Shown here: positions 1 to 9,000 of the stretch, piece after piece | Position numbering within the stretch: position 1 is the first letter of the stretch | Layout of the letters: each line of letters starts with the position of its first letter | From: an uncultured Bacilli bacterium | GTDB lineage: Bacteria; Bacillota_I; Bacilli_A; RF39; UBA660 | Direction: 5' to 3' | Assembly: GCA_934096265.1 (NCBI GenBank) | Contig: CAKOLI010000009.1 | Coordinates: 1-37,571 of the forward strand | Length of the DNA stretch: 37,571 nucleotides | The notes under the pieces: model-generated | Seen by the model: the letters and a program-made list of their open reading frames with translations, nothing else | Databases searched by the model: none | Told to the model about the DNA's origin: nothing | Position numbers and translations under genes: made by a program

Positions 1-269
1 ATTTTTTATGATTTTTTTGATAGTTAAAATGAGGCTTAAGCCCTTTATTTATAAGGCTTTGTAATTGCCCCCCCCCCTAGTAAAATAAGGGTTTTAGGAC
101 ATTTTTGGTTAACTTTACTCATCACTATCAACTCCTAAAATCTTATTAATTTTTATCTAAAATTCATGAATTTTTTGGTATTTTTTAACTCACTTATCTT
201 ATGTATTAATAATAACATAAGTAGTTATAAGTTGCAAGTATTTTTAATAAAAATACTTTAAATTTACAG
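1..269. other. Left-edge noncoding stretch with a poly-C tract
   Basis: No credible gene is seen. The stretch contains a run of 10 C at 68-77, very unusual in such AT-rich DNA, a 10-base palindrome (GGCTTAAGCC) near 33-42, and an AT-rich inverted repeat at about 237-259 just after the stop of the next gene. That inverted repeat could act as a weak terminator but lacks a clear T-tract outside the stem. Confidence 0.5.
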
Positions 270-875
270 TTAGATGTTATTTTTGATAAATTCTACTACT
301 TTATCTTCATTAAAGTTAGTTAATTCTTTTTCTTCTTCTGTTAATGTATCGGTAAAGTATTTATCTATTTTTTTATATTTAGATATTGTATTTAATGGGT
401 AACCTGGGTTTATTTTTGAAGATGGTATATCAGTCATGTAGAAGTTATCTTTATACCAAGTATATGTACTTTCTTTTCCTTCTTTATTTATTATAGCAAG
501 GCCATATATCCATTTACAGTTAAGTTTATGTTCAGTACCATATTTTTTTACTAGTGATGTGTAGTGTTCTATCATTTCTTCATCATTTAGTGTTTTACCA
601 TTTACTCTTCTTACGAATAGTCCTGGTTGGAGGTTATCTTTAACTCCTTCTAGGTATAGGGTATCATCCATGCCTATTGTAGGTATATTACATTTAGAGA
701 AGCATTCTCTTGCTTTAATAAGGGCATTTGATATAGCATCTTTACCATTTTCTTCATTGTCTAGTGTTAGGTTTAAATCTTTTAAGGTTATAAGTTCTAT
801 GTTATATTTGGCTAATCCTTTAGAAAATCTTTTTACTTTACTTGGATTAGTGGTTGCGAATATTACTTGTTTCAT
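270..875 (-). CDS. RdgB/HAM1-like non-canonical purine NTP pyrophosphatase
   Basis: A 201-residue protein resembling the inosine/xanthosine triphosphate pyrophosphatase family, which hydrolyses deaminated purine nucleotides to the monophosphate and keeps them out of DNA and RNA. The N-terminus ATTNPSKVKR matches the family's substrate-loop motif (T-x-N-x-x-K), and GMDDTLYLEGV at about residues 68-78 sits where the family has its catalytic DDSGL motif. The match is divergent: the DDSG serine/glycine positions are changed and the usual C-terminal SHR motif is not evident, so it may be a distant subfamily. The start is preceded by AAAGGAGGACAAT. It lies after the tuf terminator and probably has its own transcript. 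Family assignment is fairly secure; the substrate is inferred. Confidence 0.7.
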   Translation of the reverse strand: MKQVIFATTNPSKVKRFSKGLAKYNIELITLKDLNLTLDNEENGKDAISNALIKARECFSKCNIPTIGMDDTLYLEGVKDNLQPGLFVRRVNGKTLNDEEMIEHYTSLVKKYGTEHKLNCKWIYGLAIINKEGKESTYTWYKDNFYMTDIPSSKINPGYPLNTISKYKKIDKYFTDTLTEEEKELTNFNEDKVVEFIKNNI

Positions 876-889
876 ATTGTCCTCCTTTG

Positions 890-924
890 TTTTAAATAAA
901 AAGAATCTTCAGTGTGAAGATTCT
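890..924 (-). terminator. Rho-independent terminator of the str operon (after tuf)
   Basis: A perfect 10-bp stem (AGAATCTTCA / TGAAGATTCT) with a 3-base loop is followed on the minus strand by TTTTTATTT. It lies directly after the tuf stop codon. Confidence 0.9.
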
Positions 925-930
925 ATTTAA

Positions 931-2115
931 TTATTTTAAAATTTCTGTTACTTTACCAGCACCAACTGTACGTCCACCTTCACGAATTGAGAATTCAGTT
1001 CCGTTTTCTACAGCGATTGGCGCGATTAATTCAACTTCCATAGTTACATTGTCACCAGGCATAACCATTTCTACACCTTCTGGTAATTTAACTACACCAG
1101 TAACATCTGTAGTTCTGAAGTAGAATTGAGGTCTGTAGTTACTGAAGAATGGAGTATGTCTTCCACCTTCTTCTTTAGATAGAACATATACTTCTGCTTT
1201 GAAGTTTTTATGTGGAGTAACGCTTCCTGGTTTAGCAAGTACTTGACCACGTTCTACGTCTTCTCTTGCGATACCACGTAATAGAACACCAGCATTATCT
1301 CCTGCTTCTGCGAAGTCTAATTGTTTTCTAAACATTTCAATACCAGTTACAACTGTTGATTTAGTATCTTTTAAACCAACGATTTCTACTGTATCATTTA
1401 ATTTTAATGTACCTCTTTCAACACGTCCTGTAACAACTGTTCCACGACCTGTGATAGTGAATACGTCTTCAATGCTCATTAAGAATGGTTTGTCGTTATC
1501 TCTTACTGGGGTTGGAATCCATTCATCAACTGCATCCATTAATTTATCGATAGCTTCTACGTATTTAGCATCTCCTTCAAGAGCTTTAAGAGCAGAACCT
1601 CTTATAATTGGAGTGTTATCTCCATCGTATCCATATTCAGTTAATAGTTCTCTGATTTCCATTTCTACTAAGTCTAATAGTTCTTCATCGTCAACCATAT
1701 CACATTTATTCATGAATACTACCATTCTAGGTACACCAACTTGTCTTGATAACAAGATATGTTCTCTAGTTTGTGCCATTGGACCATCTGTAGCAGCGAT
1801 AACTAAGATAGCACCATCCATTTGAGCAGCACCTGTGATCATGTTTTTAACATAGTCAGCATGGCCTGGGCAGTCAACGTGAGCATAGTGTCTTTTAGCT
1901 GTTTGGTATTCAACGTGTGCTGTGTTGATTGTAATACCTCTTTCTCTTTCTTCTGGAGCTTTATCTATATTAGCGTAATCTACGAATTCGCCTCCAAATT
2001 TTTCTGCTTGTCTTTTTGTAATAGCAGCTGTTAAAGTTGTTTTACCATGGTCAACATGGCCAATTGTACCAATGTTAACATGTGGTTTTGAACGATCAAA
2101 TTTTTGTTTTGCCAT
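931..2115 (-). CDS. tuf: Translation elongation factor Tu
   Basis: EF-Tu, 394 residues, the usual bacterial length. It delivers aminoacyl-tRNA to the ribosome as a GTP complex. The GTPase domain shows the P-loop GHVDHGKTT at about 18-26, the switch/G3 motif DCPGHADY at about 80, and the NKCD G4 motif at about 135. The two beta-barrel domains follow, ending in GRTVGAGKVTEILK. The start has AGAGAGGAAAATTATT upstream. It is the last gene of the rpsL-rpsG-fusA-tuf operon and is followed by a strong terminator. Nothing in the protein is odd; identification is certain. Confidence 0.99.
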   Translation of the reverse strand: MAKQKFDRSKPHVNIGTIGHVDHGKTTLTAAITKRQAEKFGGEFVDYANIDKAPEERERGITINTAHVEYQTAKRHYAHVDCPGHADYVKNMITGAAQMDGAILVIAATDGPMAQTREHILLSRQVGVPRMVVFMNKCDMVDDEELLDLVEMEIRELLTEYGYDGDNTPIIRGSALKALEGDAKYVEAIDKLMDAVDEWIPTPVRDNDKPFLMSIEDVFTITGRGTVVTGRVERGTLKLNDTVEIVGLKDTKSTVVTGIEMFRKQLDFAEAGDNAGVLLRGIAREDVERGQVLAKPGSVTPHKNFKAEVYVLSKEEGGRHTPFFSNYRPQFYFRTTDVTGVVKLPEGVEMVMPGDNVTMEVELIAPIAVENGTEFSIREGGRTVGAGKVTEILK

Positions 2116-2186
2116 AATAATTTTCCTCTCTTTCTTATATACATATTCTATTTTAGCAAATTTTAGAAATTTTGCAAGTTATTTTA

Positions 2187-4259
2187 CTAATTTCCACTAT
2201 TTTTTTTGATTATTTCTTCTGCGATTGATTTTGGAACTTCTTCATAATGATCCATAGTCATTGTAAATGCTCCTCTACCTTGTGTATTAGAACGAAGTGA
2301 AGTTGCATAACCAAACATTTCTGATAGAGGTACCATTGCAGTAAAGCTAATAGCGTTTCCTCTTGCTTCTTGTCCTACTGGTTTTCCACGTCTTGAAGTA
2401 ATATCTCCAACTACACCACCAGTATATTCTTCTGGAGCTACTACTACTACTTTCATAATAGGTTCTAGTAAGATTGGACGACATTTGTTTTTAGCTTCTT
2501 TTAGAGCCATAGATGCAGCGATTTTGAAAGCCATTTCTGATGAGTCAACATCATGGTATGATCCATCAAACAAAGTACATTTAACATCTACCATAGGGTA
2601 TCCAGCTAGAACACCTGTTGCTAGAGCTTCTTGTAATCCTTTGTCTACTACACCGATGTATTCACGAGGAACTACACCACCTACGATGTTATCAACAAAT
2701 TCATATCCTTTATCAGGATTAGGTTCAAATTTAACCCATACGTGACCATATTGTCCACGTCCACCTGATTGTTTTATGTATTTACCTTCACATTCAGCAG
2801 CTTGGGTTAATGTTTCACGGTATGCTACTTGTGGTTTTCCAACTGTAGCTTCTACACCAAATTCTCTTCTCATTCTGTCTACAATGATATCTAGATGCAA
2901 TTCTCCCATACCTTCTATTACTGTTTGACCTGTTTCATGGTTAGTATACATTCTAAATGTTGGGTCTTCTTCTGCTAGTTTTTGTAAAGCTAGAGCCATT
3001 TTATCTTGGTCATTTTTAGTTTTAGGTTCTACTGCTTGAGCAATAACTGGTTCTGGGAATTCCATACCTGCTAGAATAGCTGGATGTTTTTCATCACATA
3101 GTGTATCTGCTGTAGTAGTATTTTTAAGTCCCACTGCCGCTGCTATATCACCACAGTATACTTCTGATATTTCTTCACGGTGATTAGCATGCATTTGTAA
3201 GATACGACCTACTCTTTCTTTAGTATTCTTAGTAGAGTTTAAAATGTATGATCCACTAGATAACATACCAGAATATACTCTAAAGAATGTAAGTTTACCT
3301 ACGAATGGGTCTGTCATAACTTTGAAAGCTAAGGCAGTAAATGGTTCTTTATCACTAGGATGTCTTAGTACTTCATTACCATTAAAATCTGTACATTTGA
3401 TTGCTTCAACATCTGTTGGCGCTGGTAAGTAATCAATTACGGCATCTAGTAATAGTTTTATTCCTTTATTACCTAAAGCAGTTCCACACATGAATGGGAA
3501 AAATTCTACAGATAGAGTTGCATGTCTTATAGCTTTCTTTAATTCTTCTACAGTAATTTCTTCTCCATCTAAATATTTCATCATTAGATTTTCGTCAAAA
3601 TCTGCAACTGTTTCTATAAGTATATTTCTATACTCTTCTGCTTTTTGTTGCATATCTTCTGGAATAGGTATTTCAGTAGCATTTTCTTCTGGTTTACCAT
3701 CATAATGATATGCTTTCATTGTAACTAGATCGATTACTCCATCAAAGTCACTTTCTGCTCCAATAGGAAGTTCGATAGCAGCACTTTTTGCTCCTAGTCT
3801 ATCTTTGATAGTACCTAGGCTATAGTAGAAGTCTGCTCCCATTTTATCCATCTTGTTAGCAAAGATAATTCTTGGTACTTTGTAATCATTTGCTTGACGC
3901 CAAACAGTTTCTGTTTGTGGTTCTACACCAGCTTGAGCATCGATTAGGGCTACTGCACCATCTAATACTCTTAAGCTTCTTTGTACTTCAATAGTAAAGT
4001 CTACGTGTCCTGGAGTATCAATTATGTTGAAACGATAATCACGCCAGAAAGCTGTGGTAGCCGCACTAGTAATTGTAATACCTCTTTCTTGTTCTTGTTC
4101 CATCCAGTCCATTTGAGATTCACCATCATGAGTTTCCCCAATTTTGTGTATCTTATGAGTATGGAACAATATACGTTCTGTACAAGTAGTCTTACCAGCA
4201 TCAATATGAGCCATTATACCTATATTTCTTGTTTTTTCTAAGCTTATTGTACGAGCCAT
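2187..4259 (-). CDS. fusA: Translation elongation factor G
   Basis: EF-G, 690 residues, full length. It is a GTPase that drives translocation and, with the recycling factor encoded at 16.3-16.8 kb, ribosome recycling. The P-loop AHIDAGKTT is at about residues 17-25, G3 DTPGHVDF at about 81-88, and G4 NKMDKMGAD at about 135-143. The domain II-V order is intact, including the conserved QSGGRGQYGHV and SRRGKPVG segments of domains IV and V. It lies 25 bases after rpsG and 71 bases before tuf, so the genes are clearly co-transcribed. The RBS is AAAGGAAAATAAAT. Confidence 0.99.
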   Translation of the reverse strand: MARTISLEKTRNIGIMAHIDAGKTTCTERILFHTHKIHKIGETHDGESQMDWMEQEQERGITITSAATTAFWRDYRFNIIDTPGHVDFTIEVQRSLRVLDGAVALIDAQAGVEPQTETVWRQANDYKVPRIIFANKMDKMGADFYYSLGTIKDRLGAKSAAIELPIGAESDFDGVIDLVTMKAYHYDGKPEENATEIPIPEDMQQKAEEYRNILIETVADFDENLMMKYLDGEEITVEELKKAIRHATLSVEFFPFMCGTALGNKGIKLLLDAVIDYLPAPTDVEAIKCTDFNGNEVLRHPSDKEPFTALAFKVMTDPFVGKLTFFRVYSGMLSSGSYILNSTKNTKERVGRILQMHANHREEISEVYCGDIAAAVGLKNTTTADTLCDEKHPAILAGMEFPEPVIAQAVEPKTKNDQDKMALALQKLAEEDPTFRMYTNHETGQTVIEGMGELHLDIIVDRMRREFGVEATVGKPQVAYRETLTQAAECEGKYIKQSGGRGQYGHVWVKFEPNPDKGYEFVDNIVGGVVPREYIGVVDKGLQEALATGVLAGYPMVDVKCTLFDGSYHDVDSSEMAFKIAASMALKEAKNKCRPILLEPIMKVVVVAPEEYTGGVVGDITSRRGKPVGQEARGNAISFTAMVPLSEMFGYATSLRSNTQGRGAFTMTMDHYEEVPKSIAEEIIKKNSGN

Positions 4260-4284
4260 ATTTATTTTCCTTTCTTTATTTTAA

Positions 4285-4752
4285 TTACCATCTATAATGA
4301 GCGAATGCTTTGTTAGCTTCTGCCATTTTATGAGTATCATCTTTTTTCTTAACAGATGCACCAATACCATTTGAAGCATCAATTATTTCATTTGCAAGTT
4401 TTTCTGCCATAGATTTACCACTTCTTAGTCTTGCATATTGAGCTAACCAACGAAATGCTAGAGCTTGTGCTCTTTCAGGTTTTACTTCAACTGGTACTTG
4501 GTAGTTAGAGCCACCTACTCTTCTTGATTTTACTTCTAGTGCAGGTTTTATATTCTTCATAGCTTTTTCAAAAACTACCATAGCATCTTCATTAGTTTTT
4601 TCTTTAATCATGTTAAAAGCGTCATAGATAATATTTTGAGCTATTCCTCTTTTACCATCTACCATGATTTGGTTTATTAATTTAGTAACTACTTTAGAGT
4701 TATATATTGGATCTGGTAGTACGTCTCTTTTAACAGCACGTTTTTTACGCAT
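4285..4752 (-). CDS. rpsG: 30S ribosomal protein S7
   Basis: Ribosomal protein S7, 155 residues, the standard length. It is a primary 16S rRNA-binding protein of the 30S head. It has the typical N-terminus MRKKRAVKRDVLPDP, the conserved GGSNYQVPVEV block at about 80-90, and the C-terminal HKMAEANKAFAHYRW. A strong RBS (AAAAAAGGAGGGAAACTT) precedes the start. Second gene of the str operon, 32 bases after rpsL. Confidence 0.99.
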   Translation of the reverse strand: MRKKRAVKRDVLPDPIYNSKVVTKLINQIMVDGKRGIAQNIIYDAFNMIKEKTNEDAMVVFEKAMKNIKPALEVKSRRVGGSNYQVPVEVKPERAQALAFRWLAQYARLRSGKSMAEKLANEIIDASNGIGASVKKKDDTHKMAEANKAFAHYRW

Positions 4753-4784
4753 AAGTTTCCCTCCTTTTTTATGTATTAGTTAGT

Positions 4785-5204
4785 TTATTTGCTCTTTTTA
4801 GGTTTTTTAGCACCGTATTTAGATCTTGCTTGCATACGATTTTGTACTCCAGCAGTATCCATAGTACCACGTATTACGTGATAACGAACACCGATTAAGT
4901 CTTTTACACGGCCTCCTCTAATTAAAACAACACTGTGTTCTTGTAAGTTGTGTCCAATACCTGGAATGTAACATGTTACTTCCATACCATTAGATAATCT
5001 TACACGAGCATATTTACGTAAAGCTGAGTTTGGTTTCTTTGGAGTCATTGTTCCAACACGTGTACAAACTCCTCTTTTTTGAGGTGCGTTTAAATTATTG
5101 GTTTTCTTTTTTAATGTATTAACAGAAATGTTTAATACTGGTGATTTACTCTTTCTAGTTTTAGCACTTCTTCCTTTTCTTGTTAATTGATTAATTGTAG
5201 GCAT
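4785..5204 (-). CDS. rpsL: 30S ribosomal protein S12
   Basis: Ribosomal protein S12, 139 residues, a decoding-centre protein and the classical streptomycin target. It begins MPTINQLTRKGR and contains TPKKPNSALRKYARVRLSNG at about 54-73 and GGRVKDLIGVRYHVIRG. The lysine of the PKKPNSA motif and the PKKP context are wild-type in form, so no streptomycin-resistance replacement is apparent there. First gene of the str operon, with RBS AAGGAAGGTGAAGTAA. The promoter at 5300-5328 drives it. Confidence 0.99.
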   Translation of the reverse strand: MPTINQLTRKGRSAKTRKSKSPVLNISVNTLKKKTNNLNAPQKRGVCTRVGTMTPKKPNSALRKYARVRLSNGMEVTCYIPGIGHNLQEHSVVLIRGGRVKDLIGVRYHVIRGTMDTAGVQNRMQARSKYGAKKPKKSK

Positions 5205-5259
5205 TTACTTCACCTTCCTTTCCACATACCCTGGTGTTTCATTTTCCTTATAAATATAA

Positions 5260-5280
5260 GTTTTGCCCATAGGACAAAAC
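5260..5280 (-). promoter_or_regulatory. Leader hairpin upstream of rpsL
   Basis: On the minus strand GTTTTGTCC and GGGCAAAAC can form a 9-bp stem (one G-U pair) with a 3-base loop, lying within the roughly 90-base leader between the promoter and rpsL. No T-tract follows it, so it is not a simple terminator. It could stabilise the mRNA or take part in ribosomal-protein feedback, but that is speculation. Confidence 0.45.
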
Positions 5281-5299
5281 AAATTTAATGAACATATTT

Positions 5300-5328
5300 A
5301 GTTTAGCAAAGATAAGTATAACTGTCAA
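5300..5328 (-). promoter_or_regulatory. Housekeeping sigma-A promoter of the str operon
   Basis: TTGACA (5328-5323) is separated by exactly 17 bases from TAAACT (5305-5300) on the minus strand. It lies between the mutM stop and rpsL, giving a predicted transcription start near 5293. Confidence 0.8.
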
Positions 5329-5359
5329 GATAAAAATACATAATTTTAGTAATATTTCT

Positions 5360-6175
5360 TTATTTTTGACATTTTGGACAGTAATATGTCCCTCTTCCTG
5401 AGATTTTTATTTTTAATATAGGGCTATTACAGATAGGACATATCTTTTTACCATGTACTAAGAGGTTATTTTGGAACTTACCTGTTATGCCATCTACAGA
5501 GGTGTATGTATGGATGGTAGTTCCTCCTAGGGAAATAGCTTTAGTTAGTACTTCTTTAGTATATGTAATTATATCTTCTAAATTGCTATTTTTTAGTTTA
5601 CTAGCGGGAGTTTTTGGATTGATTTTAGATAAATATAGTATTTCATCCGCGTAGATGTTACCAATACCTGTAATGATACTTTGATCTAGTAATACACTTT
5701 TGATTGGAATATTTTTTTTGTTATATTTAGAATGTAAATACTTAGTATCTAGGGTGTTATCAAATGGTTCTTTACCTAAGTCTTTTAATGGGCCTATTAT
5801 ATTTATTTTATCTTTTTCTATTAGGTACATTTTACCAAATTTTCTAGTATCATTATAGACTAGTAATTCTTTATTATCTAAGGTAAATACTACATGGTCA
5901 TGTTTATTTAGGGTGTTTATATTATCTTTGAAGTAGTATTTACCTTCCATACGTAGGTGTGATAGTAAGATATAGTCATCTAGGATAAAGAGAATAAATT
6001 TACCTCTTCTTTCTATGTCGTTTATATGTTGTTTTATTATTTTCATTTTAAACTCATGTGCAGTAGGATATGATATTATATTATTCCAATATATAGTACA
6101 TGAAGTGATACTTCTATTAATCAATCTTTTCTTTAGAGCATTTTTTACTGTTTCTACTTCTGGTAATTCTGGCAT
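5360..6175 (-). CDS. mutM: Formamidopyrimidine-DNA glycosylase (Fpg/MutM)
   Basis: A 271-residue base-excision repair glycosylase/AP lyase that removes 8-oxoguanine and formamidopyrimidines. The mature N-terminus PELPEVETV carries the catalytic Pro and Glu after removal of Met. The helix-two-turn-helix segment QSIITGIGNIYADEILY lies at about 165-181, and the C-terminal zinc finger is formed by CPIC and CPKC pairs at about 246-269. It begins 12 bases after polA, its RBS overlapping the end of polA, so the two repair genes are translated from one message, as is common in Bacillota. Confidence 0.97.
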   Translation of the reverse strand: MPELPEVETVKNALKKRLINRSITSCTIYWNNIISYPTAHEFKMKIIKQHINDIERRGKFILFILDDYILLSHLRMEGKYYFKDNINTLNKHDHVVFTLDNKELLVYNDTRKFGKMYLIEKDKINIIGPLKDLGKEPFDNTLDTKYLHSKYNKKNIPIKSVLLDQSIITGIGNIYADEILYLSKINPKTPASKLKNSNLEDIITYTKEVLTKAISLGGTTIHTYTSVDGITGKFQNNLLVHGKKICPICNSPILKIKISGRGTYYCPKCQK

Positions 6176-6187
6176 GTTAGTGCCTCC

Positions 6188-8761
6188 TTATTTAGCTTCA
6201 TACATATTATTTCCAACTTCTATATCTACTTGTAGAGGTACACTTAGAATATATGTATTTTCCATTATTTCTTTAACTATTTTTTTTACTGTTTCTAGTT
6301 CATCTTTATATACGTTGAAGACTAGTTCGTCGTGTATTTGTAGTAGCATTTTGCTTTTTAGTTTGTTTAGTTTAAATTCTTTTGCTATTTCATTCATTGC
6401 TTTTTTTAGTATATCAGCACTACTACCTTGTATAGGAGTATTTAGCGCCATACGTTCTCCCATGTTAACGATAGTTTTATTTTTATTGCTTAATTCTGGG
6501 ATTATTCTTTTTCTATTCATAATAGTGGTTACGTATCCTGTTTCATGTGCTTTAGCAATGCAATTATTCATGTATTCTCTTACTCCTGGGTATGTTTCTA
6601 GGTATTTTTCTATAAATTCTTTCCCTTCTCTAGGAGTAATTCCTAAATCTTCTGCAAGTCCATAGCCACTTATGCCATATATTATACCAAAGTTTACCGC
6701 TTTGGCTTTTCTTCTTTCTTCTTTAGTTACCTTATCTAAGGGAACGTTAAAGATATCTGAGGCCGTTTTGGTATGAATATCAATATTTTCTTTAAAAGCA
6801 TGGATTAGTTCTTCTACTTTAGAGATGTGCGCAAATATTCTTAGTTCTATTTGTGAGTAGTCTGATGATAATATTACTGAGTTTTTATCTGGGATGAAGC
6901 ATTTGCGAATTAGTCTTCCGTATTCATATCTTATAGGGATATTTTGAAGGTTAGGCTCTATTGATGAGAGTCTACCTGTTCTAGTTAGGGTTTGGGTATA
7001 GATGGTATGGATTCTTCCATCATCTGATACGGCATTTAGGATACCTTCTACGTATGTAGTGTATAGTTTAGATAGCATACGGTATTCTAATATTAGGTTT
7101 ATGATAGGATGATAGCTTTTTAGTTTGTTTAAGGTATTTGCATCGGTTGTATACCCTGTTTTATTTGTCTTAGCATGAGGTAATTTTAATTTTTCAAATA
7201 GGATATCCCCTAATTGTTTAGGAGAAGCAATGTTAAATCTTGCAGATGATAGTTTATATATTTCTTCGCTTATAGCTTCCATTTTAGCTTTAATTTCTTT
7301 TCTCATGTCAAATAGTACTTTGGTATCTATTTTAATACCTGTATATTCCATATCACCTAGAGTAATACTAAGTGGCATTTCTATTTCATTAAATAGATAT
7401 AATAGGTCTTCTTCTATTAGTTTTAAGATAAATTTTTCTCTTTGTTCAAAGATGAACTTAGCTTTTTGAATACTTGTTTTAGCTATATTTTCTATATTAT
7501 TTTCTTTTTTAGATAAAGGAATATCATAACCAAGAGAGTTTGCTAGAGAACTAATATCGTCTTTTACGGTGTAGTTTAGTAAGTATGCTGCAAGAATTAG
7601 GTCAAAGCTACATTTTTTTAGAGGGATATTTTCTTTTTTTAGACTTACGTATACTTTCTTTAAATCATATGTATATTTATCTATTTTAGTTAAGAAGTCA
7701 GGAGATTTTTTTAGTTCTTCATAAGGTATGAAGGCACTTATTTCTTCATTATATATACCCATCCCAATTATTTTAGCACGATGGTAGTTTTCTTCTGTTA
7801 ATTCTAGGTATACTCCTATTGGTTTAATTATGTTTAGTGTAGAGATGTCACTTATTATATTTACACTTTCGTTAGTTATTTCTTCTTTAGTAGATGCTTT
7901 TTGAGGTAGTTTTCTTAAAAAAGAATAAAATTCTAAGTCATTATAGATATTTATTATTTCGTCTTCGTTTTCTTTTTTGTAGATGATGTCTTCAAAGGTT
8001 ATGTTTAGTGGGACATTTTTGTATATCGTGGCTAAGTCTTTACTCATATAGGCATCTTCTTTGTAGGTTATTAGCTTATTTTGAAGGCTTCCTTTGATGT
8101 TGTCTATATTGTTATATATAAGCTCTAATGTAGGATATGTTTGTAGTAGTTTTAAAGCGGTTTTCTCCCCTATTCCTTTAACTCCTGGTATATTATCAGA
8201 AGCATCTCCCATTAAGGATTTTAAATCTATTATATGAATTGGTGTTATCCCATAAGTACTTTTAAATACTTCTTCATTCATTCTTATATAATCTTTACTT
8301 TTTAGTAGTTTTACTTCTACTTTCTTGGTTATTAGTTGTAGTAAGTCTTTATCACTACTTATGATAGTAGCTTGATAGTCATCACTACTGTCTACCATGT
8401 TAGATATTGTTCCTATTATGTCATCTGCTTCGTAGTTATCTATTTCTAAGTATTTAATGCCTAGGGCAGTAAGGATTTTCTTAGCTACTGGGAATTGTTT
8501 TTTTAATTCATCTGGTGTTTCTTCTCTTCCTTTTTTATATTCTGTATATTTTTTATGTCTAAATGTTTTTCCTTTATCAAAAGCCACCATAATATAGATT
8601 GGTTTTTCTTCTTCTATAATTTTATTTATCATATTAACAAAGCCATATAGGGCATTAGTGGGAAAGCCTTTAGAATTATTCATCATATTGCCACTGTAGG
8701 CAGTTGCATAATAGCTTCTAAATAATAAGTTATTGCCATCTACTAGTATTACTTTTTTCAT
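6188..8761 (-). CDS. polA: DNA polymerase I
   Basis: An 857-residue family A polymerase for Okazaki fragment processing and repair synthesis. The 5' nuclease domain (about 1-290) starts VILVDGNNLLFRSYYA and contains the helix-hairpin-helix GVKGIGEKTA. The polymerase domain (about 480-857) has motif A SSDYSQIELR, motif B RRKAKAVNFGIIYG and motif C QIHDELVF near residue 810. The middle 3'-5' exonuclease-like domain lacks the DxE metal ligands (GVYLELTEE stands where an active domain has the FDTET-type motif), so proofreading is probably lost, as in Taq and Bst enzymes. RBS AAAGGAGGACTATAAATA. First gene of a polA-mutM operon. Confidence 0.98.
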   Translation of the reverse strand: MKKVILVDGNNLLFRSYYATAYSGNMMNNSKGFPTNALYGFVNMINKIIEEEKPIYIMVAFDKGKTFRHKKYTEYKKGREETPDELKKQFPVAKKILTALGIKYLEIDNYEADDIIGTISNMVDSSDDYQATIISSDKDLLQLITKKVEVKLLKSKDYIRMNEEVFKSTYGITPIHIIDLKSLMGDASDNIPGVKGIGEKTALKLLQTYPTLELIYNNIDNIKGSLQNKLITYKEDAYMSKDLATIYKNVPLNITFEDIIYKKENEDEIINIYNDLEFYSFLRKLPQKASTKEEITNESVNIISDISTLNIIKPIGVYLELTEENYHRAKIIGMGIYNEEISAFIPYEELKKSPDFLTKIDKYTYDLKKVYVSLKKENIPLKKCSFDLILAAYLLNYTVKDDISSLANSLGYDIPLSKKENNIENIAKTSIQKAKFIFEQREKFILKLIEEDLLYLFNEIEMPLSITLGDMEYTGIKIDTKVLFDMRKEIKAKMEAISEEIYKLSSARFNIASPKQLGDILFEKLKLPHAKTNKTGYTTDANTLNKLKSYHPIINLILEYRMLSKLYTTYVEGILNAVSDDGRIHTIYTQTLTRTGRLSSIEPNLQNIPIRYEYGRLIRKCFIPDKNSVILSSDYSQIELRIFAHISKVEELIHAFKENIDIHTKTASDIFNVPLDKVTKEERRKAKAVNFGIIYGISGYGLAEDLGITPREGKEFIEKYLETYPGVREYMNNCIAKAHETGYVTTIMNRKRIIPELSNKNKTIVNMGERMALNTPIQGSSADILKKAMNEIAKEFKLNKLKSKMLLQIHDELVFNVYKDELETVKKIVKEIMENTYILSVPLQVDIEVGNNMYEAK

Positions 8762-8786
8762 TATTTATAGTCCTCCTTTTGTTATA

Positions 8787-8814
8787 ATTATAACATTTAT
8801 TTGCTTTATTTAAA
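8787..8814 (-). promoter_or_regulatory. Extended -10 promoter of polA-mutM
   Basis: The minus strand carries TGTTATAAT (extended -10, hexamer 8792-8787), with a weak -35 TTTAAA (8814-8809) 16 bases upstream. The predicted start is near 8780, about 19 bases from the polA ATG. Confidence 0.6.
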
Positions 8815-8944
8815 AGTGTTTGAGGAAGATACTTATGCATAATTTGTAAAGTATTGTGCATGTATGTTACTTATTTTGTTAGTTTTATATATTATTTGGT
8901 ATAAAGAACCTAGAAGATAACTTTTGTATTTATGTAGATTAATG

Positions 8945-8986
8945 TAAAAAAAAATTATTAATCTAGACAAAGGTAGATTAATAATT
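8945..8986 (-). terminator. Strong terminator after the MazG-like gene
   Basis: A perfect 13-bp stem (AATTATTAATCTA / TAGATTAATAATT) with an 8-base loop, followed by nine T on the minus strand. It separates the 9001-9333 gene from polA. The rest of 8815-8944 shows no gene. Confidence 0.92.
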
Positions 8987-9000
8987 ATAAAATTTATTTA

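Noticed and set aside
6015..6665. Long plus-strand frame of 216 residues
   Set aside because: It is antisense to mutM and polA, which are certain. Its hydrophobic look comes from the reverse complement of charged codons.
8815..8944. dif-like or origin-like palindromes near TTATGCATAATTTG
   Set aside because: They do not fit the 28-base dif arrangement, and no DnaA-box cluster is present.
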